Shown here one piece after another: positions 21,890 through 34,516 of a DNA stretch of 64,000 nucleotides (the stretch's first letter is position 1; each line of letters opens with the position of its first letter). Source of the stretch: Curvularia sp. ZM96. Its lineage: Eukaryota > Ascomycota > Dothideomycetes > Pleosporales > Pleosporaceae. The translations under genes were made by a program, and so were the position numbers. The notes beneath the pieces are model-generated. The model had not been told where the DNA came from. It saw nothing but the letters and a program-made list of their open reading frames with translations, and ran no database searches. The stretch spans positions 2,046,001-2,110,000 of the forward strand of contig JAJGBQ010000006.1 in NCBI GenBank assembly GCA_022457065.1, in the 5' to 3' direction.

Positions 21890-24019
21890 GAGGCGAAACA
21901 TGGTCCTGGGTAATTGTGGCTTTGCGGGCTTGGTGGCGCTCTCACAACGTTTTTTGAGCGGGGCATCCTCGCGACATGTCGCACATCATGCTGGTGGCGT
22001 GCTTGGGCTTGAAACGCGTTTTCGGAAATTTGCTGAGCGGTGTTCTAGCGCTAGCGACGTGGCGCGCCATACGTTGTGGGAGGAATGGAGGTCCGCGGCT
22101 GCTACGTCAGGGGGATTTCGGTTTCGTTGCGGCGATCGGTGGCTTGCCTTCTTCGGAATACACGACATAGTATGCTCATCTACATCATGATTGGTAGCTA
22201 CGACATGCCATTTTGGAGGGCTGATTGGTATGAGATGATCTATCTAAAAATGGATGATGATTCATTAGCTATTACTCAAAGCTGATCTGAATTTGTACTT
22301 TCGAATAACTCTGGCGCCGAATGGTCGTCGCAACCTGAAGTATCGCCCTAGACTCGACGGTGGAAGAGCGGTATATATCAGCAGGGCCAAGTTGGCAGCC
22401 AAGAGCGAATCAGAATGTCAAAAGAAACAATTGTCGGATAGTGCTACGCTGTCGGCTGGTTCAGACACCAGCTGAAGAGCCTTGGTAGCTTTTAGAGCCG
22501 CAGCCAAAAGCGTCCAAAATGTAGCTAGAGCTCTAGGCCAACGGCTCGGATGTACAGCTATTGCTTTTTAAGCATAAAGCCTTGGGCATCAGGACTACCA
22601 CGCTGGCACAGCCTCGTGCCACATCCACACACCCACCGACCAACATATCCAGTGCCGCGAGGACCATTGTCCGTCATGTCTTGCGGGTCTATGCAAAGTA
22701 GCACGTGGCGGTGAAATCTTTTGTGAGTCAAGGTCTTAGTTAGTCTTGTGTCGTTCGGTCCTTTCCTAGTATACTTGTATCCAAGTGTCTTGACGGAACC
22801 TCATAGTTTGAACGCAAGACAGTGCTCCAAGTGCAGGGACCTGTAGAGACGATTCTTTCCGGTTATCTCCGATGCTTACGTTCTGTTGCAGATGCGTCTT
22901 GTCAGTGCGTAAAGGAGATTGACAACACAGCGGAGGCAATGATGACGGTGTGGAACGGATGACGGCATGTGAAGGATGCCCTAGGCCAAGCTCCGCCGTG
23001 ATGCCTAGTCATGCACTCGTCCGATAACAGCAGGTCGAGGTAAGCAACGAAGAAGGTAAAGCAACAAGAATGGACAGCAGAGAGATTAGACTGCCCCGTA
23101 GTTTTAGTCTGTTGAGGGCATGTGACTCTGGCCCCCCGCATCGAGCTAGCATCGCTAGCGCGGGAACTGTGGAGCCGCCGTTCACGCGAACCTTGCGACT
23201 GATCTTAACAGATCCCCCGACGTCACGAAGACACCTCACGATGTCTGCAACGAAGAGACTCGCGATACACACGCAGCGCGCGGCTACCGGCCTCTCGAAT
23301 ATCATCTGCACGTCGCCTGGGTCTCATGCTGTGACTTTTCGCCCAGGCGAGACGCCAACAAGCATGCTAGCTGCCTATTGGGATCTTCCCCTGTAACTTG
23401 GACGTTAATTGGCAGAAGCCATGTATATTGGCCAAAGAAGGTATGTCGATACATGCCCGGATCGGCAAAGCCCCATCTGAACACGCACTGCGCCCCGGAT
23501 ATTCAAGATTCCCCCCTAGCTTAGTGTGCTCGTTGTACCCGCAAAACAAATTTTACCTTGTTTCATATACGCGCTGTTGGCCTACGACCAGCGCAGAAGC
23601 ATCGTTTTCCCGCATATCTATGGATCAACCCTGCAGGTACGCATTGGAAGCCGGCTTACTGCATGGCCACTGTCGGCCTATACTTGGAGTCCGACGGATC
23701 AAAACAAACATTGATCTCTTTCCCATCCCCTAAGCATGCATCTTAGCACGCATCCCTTTCCCCGGAAAAAGCATCAGGTGGCCGTCATGGTGCAGGTCCA
23801 AGATGTTGTGATGTGGGTCAAGCGGTGGACTGCCAGTCTCAGACAGACCCTTGTCACGGCTATCACACTTCACCCATACGGTGAATACTCGCACGAGCGC
23901 TTTCACTACAGGCCCACCTCCCCCATATATATCTCTAGGCCAAAATGCCTTTCCCACTTTCTTCTTTCTTCCCCACAAACGGCTCTCCGCTGTTGGTGAA
24001 ATATTACTAGACATTGAGC
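21890..24019. other. 2.1 kb gene-poor region upstream of the alpha-glucosidase
   Basis: No gene is supported. Open frames between 22000 and 23750 are short, overlap on both strands and lack domains. The last 120 bp form a plausible core promoter: a TATATAT box at 23926 and a pyrimidine-rich tract (about 23955-23982) before the start at 24020. I looked for AmyR-type CGGN8CGG sites near the gene and found no convincing one by eye. Confidence 0.55.
23926..23932 (+). promoter_or_regulatory. Probable TATA box of the alpha-glucosidase gene
   Basis: TATATAT lies 88-94 bp upstream of the ATG at 24020, with a C/T-rich tract in between. Such spacing is common for highly expressed, regulated fungal secreted-enzyme genes. 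Confidence 0.6.
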
Positions 24020-26872
24020 ATGTTAAACCATATTTTGCTCGGGCTTGCCGCCTGCTCGAGCCTCATCAATGCCGCCCCGTTAGTGCATGGAGTCACTGAT
24101 CTTGCCACCCCCCATCTTGCCGCTCCTCTCACCCGCCGTGCCGCAGTCGACAACTGCCCTGGCTACGCCGCCTCCAACGTCGTTAAGGATGACTCTACTT
24201 TGACAGCCGATCTGACACTTGCTGGCGACGCCTGCAATGCGTACAGCGACGATATCAAGAATCTCAAGTTGCTCGTCGAGTACCAGACTAGTGTGTATTT
24301 TTCGTTGCGTTAGTGCGCCAAATGCTAACAAGAGTCAGATGACCGCCTTCACGTCAAGATCTACGATGCCGACCTCCAGGTTTTCCAGGTTCAAGAAGAA
24401 GTCTTCCCTCGCCCAAAGCATGAGAAAGCATCCTCGGCCAACACGGCCCTCGAGTTTAATGTCAACGAAAAACCATTTTCTTTCCAAGTCAAGCGCAAGG
24501 ATAATGGCGAGGTTCTCTTCGATACCAGCTCCGTCCCCATGGTCTTTGAAAAGCAGTACGTGCGCCTCCGGACTACGCTTCCTGACAACCCCAACATCTA
24601 CGGTCTTGGTGAGCACAGCGATTCGTTCCGCTTCCACACGGACAATTATGAGCGCATGTTCCTAAACGCCGAATCCATTAACATCCCTAATAACGCCAAC
24701 CTGTACGGCTCTCACCCGGTGTACTTTGACCACCGCGGTGGTAAGGGTACTCATGGTGTTTTCATGCTCAACTCCAGTCCCATGCAGGTGGACATCAAGA
24801 AGAGCAACAGTTCCCAGTATTTAGAGTACAACACCGTCGGTGGAATCATTGATTTGTACTTCATGGCTGGCAGCAAGCCCGCCGATGTTTCCAAGCAATA
24901 TGCAGACGTTGCTGGCTACTCTGCAATGTACCCATACTGGACGCTCGGTTTCCACCAATGCAAGTACGGCTACTGGGACGTGAACATGGTTGCTGAGGTT
25001 GTCGCCAATTACTCCACTGCTGGCATTCCTCTTGAGGTCATGTGGACTGATATCGATTACATGGATCTTCGCAAAGACTTCACAACCGACCCTGAACGTT
25101 TCCCACTCTCCAAGATGCGCGAACTAGTATCAACTCTCCACTCGCGTGACCAGCGTTACGTTTTGATTTTGGACCCTGGTGTTCAGGCGGTTGGTAACTA
25201 CGAGCCTTACGAATCAGGCGACGAGATGGGAGTTTTCCTCAAGGCGGCCGATGGTACTGATATGCTTGGAGTTCAGTGGCCCGGAGCAGTTGCCTGGCCC
25301 GATTGGTTCGCGCCAAAGACTCAGGAGTGGTGGACACAGCATATCCATGCGCAATTCAATGCCGAGAATGGTATTGATGTCGACGGACTTTGGGTCGATA
25401 TGAACGAGGCCTCCAACTTTTGCCAGGACCCACAGACTTGCAACCCACGCCAAAAGGCTATCGACGATGGCATTCCACCAAAGCCTGCCAACGCACCGCG
25501 CCCGAACACTGGCCGTCCTATTCCTGGCTTCCCAGAGTCGTTCCAGCCCTCCTCGGGTAACAGCTCGCTCAAGACTCGCTCTGTGGAATCACTTCTTTTG
25601 CACCGATCCGCTGCCGATTTGAAGACAAGCGAATCTACTGGTGGTGTTGCTACACGACAGTCATCGGACGGCAACATGAAGGGTTTCCCAGACCGCAACT
25701 GGTTCGACCCTGCGTATCGTATCAACAGCCATCTCGGCAAGATCTCTCAGCAAACCATCCCGATGAACACAACAAACTACGATGGCAGCTGGCAGTATGA
25801 CACCCACAACCTTTACGGCATGATGATGGCCGAGGCTACCCACGAATCAATGCTGGCCCGTCGCCCGAAGGTCCGCCCATTCGTTCTCACCCGTTCGACC
25901 TTCTCAGGAGTTGGCCGCAAGGCAGCCCACTGGTTTGGCGACAACGCTTCAATCTGGGAACACTACCGAACGTCGATCCGTCAGATGCTGGCCTTTGTCT
26001 CCATGCACCAGATGCCCATGGTCGGTTCTGACGTATGTGGCTTCAACGGCAACGCCGACCAGTACATGTGCGCACGCTGGGCAACGCTCGGTGCCTTCCA
26101 GCCGTTCTACCGCAACCACGCCGAACTCAGCACCATCCAGCAGGAGTTCTATCAGTGGCCTGTTGTCGCTGAGGCTGCCAAAAAAGCCATCGAGGTCCGC
26201 TACAAGCTCATGGATTACATTTACACCGCACTGTACTACCAGACGCGTGACGGCACACCCATGATCAACCCTCTGTTCTTCCTCTACCCCGAAGACGAGA
26301 AGACCTTTGGAATCCAAGAGCAGTGGTTCTACGGCGACTCACTCTTGATCTCGCCCGTGACCGTCGACTACTCCGACACGGTGACTTTCTACCTCCCCAA
26401 CGACCTGTTCTACGACTACTGGACCTACGGCAAAGTCGAGGGCAAGGGCCAAAACGTCACTGTCAGCAATCTGACGTACAGCGAAATCCCTGTGCACATC
26501 CGCGGCGGAAGCGTCATCCCGCATCGCGTCAACAGCGCCAACACGACAAAAGCACTACGCAAAGAGGACTTTTTCGTGCTTGTCGCTCCGGACGCTCAGG
26601 GCAAAGCGACCGGCCGTTTGTACCTCGACGACGGCGAGAGCCTGGAGCAAGCTTCCATCAGCGAAATCAACTTCTCCTTCGACAACGGCAAGTTCAGCGC
26701 CACTGACTCGTTTGGCTACGGCGGAACGGCCGGCGAGAGCGTCACAGTGTCCAAGGTGGTTGTGCTGGGTCAGACCAAGGAGGCTGCGACTGGCACGTTT
26801 GATGCTGGCAAGCAGACAATCGAGGTCAATGGGCCGTGGAAGATGGATGGCGAGTTTGGATTTCAATTATGA
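24020..26872 (+). CDS. Secreted GH31 alpha-glucosidase
   Basis: It hydrolyses terminal alpha-1,4-linked glucose from maltose and starch oligosaccharides (EC 3.2.1.20), probably outside the cell. Exons are 24020-24290 and 24339-26872 (934 aa). The N-terminus is a signal peptide (LLGLAACSSLINA, cleavage likely near residue 19). The nucleophile is Asp444 in GLWVDMNEASNF and the acid/base is Asp625 in HWFGDN; both GH31 signatures are intact. Between them lies a 100-residue Ser/Pro/Asn-rich insert, typical of Aspergillus AgdA-type enzymes. A C-terminal beta domain follows the (beta/alpha)8 barrel. Of the two frames considered, ATG 24020 is the one that yields a signal peptide. Starch-type induction is plausible but not shown by the sequence. 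Confidence 0.96.
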
Positions 26873-27701
26873 CTATCTGAGGGCGGCGGCCGTGGCGGCG
26901 CCATTGCTGCGAAAGGCGGTCCGATGATGACTTCGGATGGAGACAGGCCGCGGTGCGGCGGAGCATGGTGGTGGCATTTATTCACACTTCTAGCAGTGGC
27001 TGCTGTAATTGGCATGTAGATGGCGTTTATATTCTTCACAGTACATATTGGGTTGAAGCGAGCATTGGCTAGCGATACAGGATACGAATGAGATACCAGA
27101 TGGAAGCGCTTGTGCTGTATGGCATGGCGGCTTTTCATCATCCTTACTCTAGTTTTGATCCATTTGATCTACTTGTGTGCCAAAGGCAGCTACCATGTCT
27201 ATGCGGGTATTCTATGTTTATAGGGTTACGAGCCAATATAACACCACGTTGCTGCAGCGGCACGTGCCGTACCCCTTCCCGTACTTTCCGCCAGCAAGGT
27301 CGTGCGGATTAGCTGTGGTCACAGCGCAAAGTGGTACAGAACTTTTGGAGTACTGAGATTATTCGGGCGGGGTAGTAAAGTGTTGTGTATGGTGAGACCA
27401 GGTAATGCTGACAGGTCACACTCATGTCGCGTCACACGCCCCTCTCAACCATGAGTCAAGGTTGCGCGAGTCGCATGTGGCACTGACAAGGTACTTGCCG
27501 TTGACTTTCAGCAAGCGAAGGAATTCCATTCGCCTGCTACCGGAAACGTTTGATGTGCTTGTCTTGTGATTGAAACAAACTCTTTTGACGATAACGAGTC
27601 ATAAGGTTGCGCATACGTTTACCCGTTTTGGCCCCGTCCGAGGGTCGATCAATGTTTCTGACGTCGGCAGTGTGTCCAAGTACCGTTTGGGACGAACTTT
27701 C
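26873..27701. other. Convergent intergenic region, GH31 / NCS6
   Basis: This should contain the 3' ends of the alpha-glucosidase gene (plus) and NCS6 (minus). No gene or clear repeat is supported. Confidence 0.6.
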
Positions 27702-29029
27702 TCATTCTGTCCCTATGGTTGTCGCCTGAAGTTCGTCGCGTACACTGTTAAGACTGACGTCTTGTACCTCGTATCCAACCTCAATTTTGTTCTTTGGACG
27801 TGCTTTATTGAGCCCCTCAAGCAGGACACACGCTTTGCAGACTTCTTGACTAGAAAGGTATCCGCATCTCTTGCACTGACCCATGACTTGCTTGTTCGTC
27901 TTCTTCGGCGTATAGGCCTTTTTTGGTTTCTTTCCGTTGACGCTCTTTGTCGTGATTTCGGTTTCGAGATTGGTGTCCACAGCGGCTTCGTTCTGCCTCA
28001 ATTGCGCCTCGACACTTGCCATCTCACCACCAGTACTACGCCCCTGGGCACTTCCACATCCGCCTTCTTCCTCTTCGGCGACAGGCACGCTGCTTGAGCA
28101 TGCGCCTCCGCAACCTTCATCACTGCCTGGCACCAACTTGGCCATGTCTTCGCCACTTCTCACGACATCGAGGATCGCGCTTGGACGGACACGTTCTAGG
28201 TTCTTGATCAAAGCGCGGGCGCTGCCCCGAAACGCTTCGGGCGAGTATATGCATTCGGTGCTGAAATAGTCGAGATTCTTGTGATGGGCATAGAGGACGA
28301 TCTCCTTCTCATACGCGTACTTGAGCGGCTTGCTGCGCTTGATGTTTGTGTTCGAGGCAGGATCGGACGACGCCGATGGAGTAGAGGTTATGATGGACGT
28401 GGTGCGTGATAGACGCGGAAGGTCGCCTCGCAGTACTGCCTGAATCAGCACTCTGTCGCAATCACAATATAAGCATAGGAAGACAAACAGTTCATCAGCA
28501 CAGTCTCGGCCACATCGTCGGCATTATGTCCCGTAACGACATGTCTGACGCCTAGTCTGGATGCGCCACGGTCAAGTGCTTGCCGTCTGAACACGCCGCA
28601 GTAGGTACAATTTCCCTTCTTTCCCACCTGCTCTACAACCTGGTCCATGGTCCATCCATACAACTCTGCATATCCAAGAATGGTCAGCGGCATGTCGTAC
28701 TGTTGGGCATTTCGCTTGACGGTTTCGAGACTGTCATCGCGGTAGCCCTTGATGCCCTCGTCGATGGACAAGAGGATCAGGTCAAGACCATAGTCGTAGC
28801 GCTCATTCAGCGTCTTGAGAACCGAGGCGAGCACTGTGCTGTCTTTTCCACCAGAGGCGCCAATGGCCACCTTTTCGCCGCGTTGAAACAGTGCATTAGT
28901 CGTGATGGTGTGGTGGATTTCGGTTTCAAAGACGTTGATGAAGCAGGCTTTGCATAGCCTCGAGTGATCTTTGGGCCGGAGGATCAGCGCGCGGTTGATT
29001 TTGCACACGGCGCAGGGCGAGGGTGGCAT
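27702..29029 (-). CDS. NCS6: Cytoplasmic tRNA 2-thiolation protein 1
   Basis: Together with Ncs2, this enzyme adds sulfur (delivered by Urm1) to U34 of cytosolic tRNA-Lys, -Glu and -Gln. Exons are 28489-29029 and 27702-28435 (424 aa). Intron 28436-28488 has a GTTTGT donor and splits the codon before LRGDLPRL. An N-terminal zinc ribbon uses Cys6, Cys9, Cys26 and Cys29. The PP-loop SGGKDS is at 59-64. CTYCG (Cys141/Cys144) and GHNADDVAET are conserved active-site elements. The C-terminus has a second zinc ribbon, CKRCGYLSSQEVCKAC. A variable Ser/Gly/Glu-rich insert before that ribbon explains the extra length over yeast Ncs6 (359 aa). The start at 29029 gives the conserved MPPSPCAVCK opening. 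Confidence 0.96.
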
Positions 29030-30872
29030 GATTCGGCACACTGAAGTTTTGTGTGCTGAATAGTGAGAAAACGACGGGTGTGGGCTGCGGGGCGAAAGAA
29101 GGGCGACTGAGTCATGTTGCCAAGCAGGCGGGGCGGAGCCGTCATCGTCATGATTGAAACCACCGTCTGCTCTCCCTCCCAATCCCTCCCGCCTCCCATC
29201 ATCCGCCCAGCCCTCTCTACCATACCACGCGTCGCCGGCAATACTGCGGTACGGCCGTGCGGCCATATCCACACTAGACGGAATGTATCCAGCCGAAACT
29301 GTGGTTGAGCGAGTCGGCGGAGCGCGCAGCACGTGGTCGTCAGTTTTTCCGCAATCATCGCCCTGATCGTCGCCATTCCCCTTTCCTCGTTCCTGGCCTA
29401 AAGAGGAACCCTATGATGCTCTACACGCCAACTTGTCAAGATGGCGTGACAGCAGCAGTTCGCCGGGACTGTCCCAAGGGATCTGTTGGCGCTTGCAACT
29501 CAGCATACATCTCTTGACAGCGCCGGCGCATGGCGTAATCCCACTGACGGCATGTACATGTAGATCTCACCAGCGCTCTGGGTTGCTGATTGCCTGAGTG
29601 ACGCCTCGGCTACGGCCGCATGCGCATGTTCAGGCTTGCGCAGGCACGTTCGTGCACAGCTGGGAACGCTTGTTGTGGCGTCTGCAACAGCTGGTCTGCG
29701 ACATCTGGACCTCAGCCTCTGCAACTCGGCGCTTCTCCTCGTATGGTTATTCCCGGTTGATTCGCTGAAACAGGCAATTCGGCGCTGCTGGGAATGCCCT
29801 GTTTTACGACTTTAGAGTTTATTCGCAGTCTGCTGGACGGCAGGACGATCCGCTAGGTCGCTCGCGATTGTCCGCACACCATCTGCTCAAACTCAGTATT
29901 GGCACCAGTTCTCCTATGTCCAATGCTACATCGGCTCATTGGCACCTTGCCCTATGAGATCACTTAGACTCCGCTAAGCAACTGCTCAGGAAGCTCCCGC
30001 GCCCCTACGGATGTGGCATAACCCGAACTTTGACCAAAGTAACCCAAGTGCCGTGCCAGTGACGATAGCTCCAAACGCCTGGACTCCGGACCACTCACAG
30101 TGGCCGTCACTGTCACGCGAGTCATTGGATCCATTGTTTCTGGTTCGTGGGAGCAGATAGCAACGGCCACTTCTGTCAGTAAACTTTGGCCGTAGAGACC
30201 GGCTTAGGGTCGGCAACTACCTGTCGTTGGCTGCCACAAAACGCGCGAATGCAAACATGTGACGATGCAATGCGGCTCGGAAATTGCTCATCACTATCGA
30301 CGTCTCAACATACATGTACTGCCAAAGTCATGTACCCATGTTACCCTTCTCAAGTGTCGTCGTCAAGGCTGAAAAAGCAAGCATGAACCGGGGCGATCAA
30401 GGATTGCTTGTGAAAACGTCCGATCAAGAAATGCGCAGCCAACCAAGGAGCTGACTCCGGGGTAATGTACGATCAAATAAAGATCGACTGATTTTTTGGG
30501 GACTTGGAGGCGCCAGGCACCGCACTGGCCCCTGCAGCTCAGGACGAAGCCTCTTCCGACTCTAGTAGACCTAGTAGACTGTTTAGCCACACACTAGTAT
30601 AGATCGTTTGGAAACAAGCGTCTCTGGCTACCCTGGTCAATCTTGCATCCTTGGGCAACTCCCGTATCCAAGAATTACGCCGTGTGGTTTGGGTGTCGAT
30701 CTTCCCTTGTCCACCCCTACACCCATCAGCTCGCCGACGATATTGCCGTCAACGATGCCCTTGCAACGCAAAAACCCAGTATAAGGCACAAGTTCCCCCA
30801 CGGGCGTTTGATCTCAGTATTGTCGACTGCGACACTCACCACGTTCCTTTGACCATTCGCTTTCACAACACG
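29030..30872. other. Divergent intergenic region, NCS6 / 7TM-RGS gene
   Basis: About 1.8 kb separates the two divergent starts. No gene is supported; open frames on both strands are short and without domains. The region should hold both promoters. Confidence 0.6.
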
Positions 30873-33044
30873 ATGGGTGGCCAGGTCATGCTCGGCCCTC
30901 TTGGGTGGGCTTACACTATCATCTTCATCGTTTGGAATGTCTTGTTTTTTGCCTCTCTAATCTTTCTCTGGGTGCACCGCCAGCATCCCTCACTTCGCAT
31001 ACGAAGACTACCTCTGTTGTTCGCGGGTACCATCCCACTGCACATCTATGGTTCCATCTGCTGTCTTGGTAAGTAAAGTCAGTCAGTTCCATTTCCGTAT
31101 TTTCATAGGAGCTTGTCTTCGTTGGTACCTGTGGCTCTAAGATCACAGGATCACAACGACAAGCTACCTATGTCTCTGATCAAAGTCAACTTGTCTTTGC
31201 TTCGATAGGAATGTTGGCTGACTTTACTTAAATAGCATACGTAATCGGCCCTGTCGTCAGTTGTTCTATCGAGTTCTGGATGATGTCTGTCTTGGTCCCA
31301 ATAGGCATGGGTAAGTATACTCGATTCGTCAAAAATCAAGGCATGTACTGAATGTCAACCAGCGCTTTTCCATGCCTCCAACAGCCAGTTCCTACACATC
31401 GCCAGCCGACAGAAGCAGTTTGCTCGCATGAGTTCACTCAAGGACCATGCACCCATCGATGAGAAAGCGGCGCAAGAGGTCGCGAACAGTCGATGGAGAC
31501 GAGTTGTACATGGACTTGAGCGAGCAGACAAGATCAAACGAACACTCATTTTCATTGGAATCGGCATGGTTTTTCAGGTAAGACTTACATTCTGCAATGA
31601 TGCACACCTTCATACTAATGCTGGAACTAGTTGGCACTCGTCTTTTTTATTTTCTTTGCGTCAAGGAAGTTCCATTACAGCTACGGCTTCATCGACTACA
31701 CTGTCAAAGGCACGGGCATGGAAGTGCGCATGAATTGCAGCAAAGGATGGGAATGGTGGCTGTCAATCGTATGGCAGTTTTTCTGGTCCTGGATATACGC
31801 TCCTTATATTCTTTTTAAGTCTCGAGGCATTCGTGACGTCCACGGATGGCGAATGCAGACCATCTGTTGCTGCTTTGTAGGGTACGTAGTCCCTGAGCCA
31901 CGTACAGAATAATCCTGCTAACCATTTACAGTCTTCCAGCATCCCCTCTTTGGCTTGCCGGTCTCTACACTCCCGAGTTCGCCACTATCAATGCGGTCTT
32001 TCCTCCACCCCTATGGTTCTCTATTAGCTTTGGCCTTATGGAAATCTTCACAATCGGATACACAATCCGTGATGTACTTCAGGGCAACAAGCTGCGTCAA
32101 GAGACCCTCGATGCTATTGCAGATTGGGAGGCACGTCAAGCTGCTCATGGCTTGGACGCCGTTGCCGCCGATCAACCTACCAAGAGCCCTAGCCAGTTTT
32201 CCGCATCAACTACTCTCAAGTCGGCGGGAGATTCTACCATCGGCAAGCAGTCTTTTGACTCTAGGTCGGACATCCTGACTATGACTGCTTTGGAGAATGC
32301 GCTCAGAACCAACGCTATGCCACTCCTCGAGTTTGCTGCACTGAAGGATTTCTCTGGTAGGCACTCTCCCGAAGCGCAATCTGCAATTGACCATACGCTA
32401 ACTTTACATGAATAGGCGAGAACGTCAGCTTCCTCACCCACCTGGCAGAGTGGCGACGCCACTGGTTTTCGCAAGGCACGTCAACCGCTGAGCACCATCG
32501 CAACCAGTTCATCGCGGCTACCCGCATCTACGCTCACTTTATTTCCCTTGAGTTCTCTGAATTTCCGATTAATATCTCTTCCAGAGAGATGAAGCGTCTT
32601 CATCATGTCTTCGAGTATGCCGCTGTAGCTCTGTACGGTCGTCGCCGGAGTTCACAGTCCTCGACGGGTGATAACGCCACACCTTTTGACAATGTCTTCC
32701 CAGATGACGCCTCCGACATGCCCATCACTGCAAAGAGCCCAGAAGATTCGATCAAGGAGCTGAAGGGTGCAATCAGCCTGGACAGCCTAGGTCGGGCCAA
32801 CTTGAGAGCCGTGTCGCGCATGGACAACGCAGGCCTCAGCGGCGCATCAGCCACCATTGAGATTCCAGCCAGCTTCAACGAGATGGTGTTTGATGCTGCC
32901 GAGAAGGAAATCAAGTACCTCGTCCTCACAAATACTTGGCCAAAGTTTGTCCAGATCTCACGAGCGAACAGCGAGCTGAGCAAAGACGACCCGGAGAAGG
33001 GTGATAATGTTTGGATGCACAAGTTCCTATGCTCGCGCTCTTAA
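30873..33044 (+). CDS. Seven-transmembrane protein with RGS domain
   Basis: This is a probable plasma-membrane regulator of heterotrimeric G-protein signalling, in which the RGS domain speeds GTP hydrolysis by a G-alpha subunit. Exons are 30873-31068, 31236-31310, 31363-31577, 31631-31881, 31932-32356 and 32416-33044 (596 aa; phases consistent). Seven hydrophobic segments are visible, from YTIIFIVWNVLFFASLIFLW to PLWFSISFGLMEIFTIGYTI. The cytosolic part holds an RGS-like region that starts near MPLLEFAALKDFSGENVSFL and includes YAHFI and REMKRLHHVF. The architecture matches fungal GprK/Rgs7-type proteins. The first intron (31069-31235, 167 nt) is about three times longer than the others. The start was chosen because it directly precedes the first membrane segment; an upstream in-frame extension looks non-coding. 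Confidence 0.88.
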
Positions 33045-34516
33045 TGACGGCAGTCATGTTCTCTATCAACTCTATACCTATTTAATATGACGACATGCTG
33101 TACACGAGGCGGCATAATTGATTTTCTTCTAAGCAATCGATCTCCCTTGTTCCTGTTGTGTGTCTAGCCTTCCTCTTTCCCACCTTCGCCTTCACCATGT
33201 GTTGTTCACAAGTTGGCAGATGAAAGCGTCAATGCTGATCTCGGGCCCAATATGCTGGATTTGTGCTCGTATCTTCCGCGGATCTGGATACCATCGCGAC
33301 GGAGAAAAAAAGCTTAGACAATCTGTCCGCTGTGACATGTGGAGAGCGTGGTGGCGATCTCGTATTCCTTTCAGCTGTCCCGCTGCTGCGGTTTTCCATC
33401 GACGCTTTCAAATTATATACGGCATGTCAATGTTTGACACATGACGTTTGACACATGACGGAGTGACTTGCTTGGTGTGATGCGGTACTTGAAAACTCTT
33501 GCTCCAATGAGATATTTGGACTCTGTGAAGCAAAGTAGTGAACAGTGTTTATAAGGCTTGGCTGCTATGATGAAAGCAAATATCGACTTGAAAGCCTATT
33601 CATCTACCGTGAGCGCGCTTACGTCACTGCTTTCTTGTCCTGTCAGCGGGTAAGCCTTGGTATTCCCGCGGGCTTATTACATGGAAGATGTGGTGCATGC
33701 TGTCGGCCCGTCATCTATCCCTGTGCAGAGGAAAGGGGTTCGGAGTCCTTCCCGACTATCTTCGGGTGCCATGGTGTAGTCACGTGATATGTTCGAAGAC
33801 AGGGGTCACAACATTAGATCAGATCTTGCAGATCTAAACAGCCTCATCCCGTCAACCCCGGACTCACGGTAGTCAGATTTCTCGATATAGTACCTTCTGT
33901 ATCGGGTTCGGCGAGGATCAGCAACTCACGATCGAATATGAAGATTGGAAGGTTTGGCGTAGGTACCATGCCAAGTTATACAACTAGTGCAACGGAACTA
34001 CTAATCCGCCCCTTTCTACGACAACGTTGCACTGCTTACCACATACTTCCACTTCTCAATATCAAGGAGTGGCTAAAGTACTCGACCAGTCAGATTTTGC
34101 ATTACCAATGTCACCTAGAGGCATATGCACGTAGAGAGGCGGATCCAGAAGCCTCCTGAGCCCAATTCCGGCCCCACCAACACTATCTTTTCGCCGTCGA
34201 CCAATAGTCTGGAGCATGTTCCTGATCTATTCCTTTTCGGCCAAGAGAACGTATATGCGCTCGTTGCCAATCAATCTCAAGTTCAAAAGTGACCATCATT
34301 ATAACTTGAGTATAGGGGTAGCAGCGCGCCTGGCTGAGAATTGGCCCCGCTTAGTTTTGCGAATGCAAGATGACTACGCCATTTAAGACGTGCCGTGAAA
34401 AGAAAAAAAAATGAACTTCACCAAACAATAACGCTCTTTGATCAACTGGGAACCAAGAGCAAGTCAACTGCGCAATTGCTAAAAAATTCTACTTGGGAAC
34501 CATCAATCTCACACTG
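33045..34516. other. Intergenic region with a short tandem repeat
   Basis: No gene is supported. A perfect 14-bp tandem duplication sits at 33432-33459. The right end should be the 3' region of the minus-strand membrane-protein gene. Confidence 0.55.
33432..33459. repeat. 14-bp perfect tandem duplication
   Basis: GTTTGACACATGAC occurs twice in direct succession. A related TTTGACAC-like context does not continue beyond it. It is likely a small slippage or repair scar. Confidence 0.7.

Noticed and set aside
23640..24019. AmyR-type (CGGN8CGG) sites before the alpha-glucosidase
   Set aside because: Only imperfect matches were found, so no regulator site is claimed.
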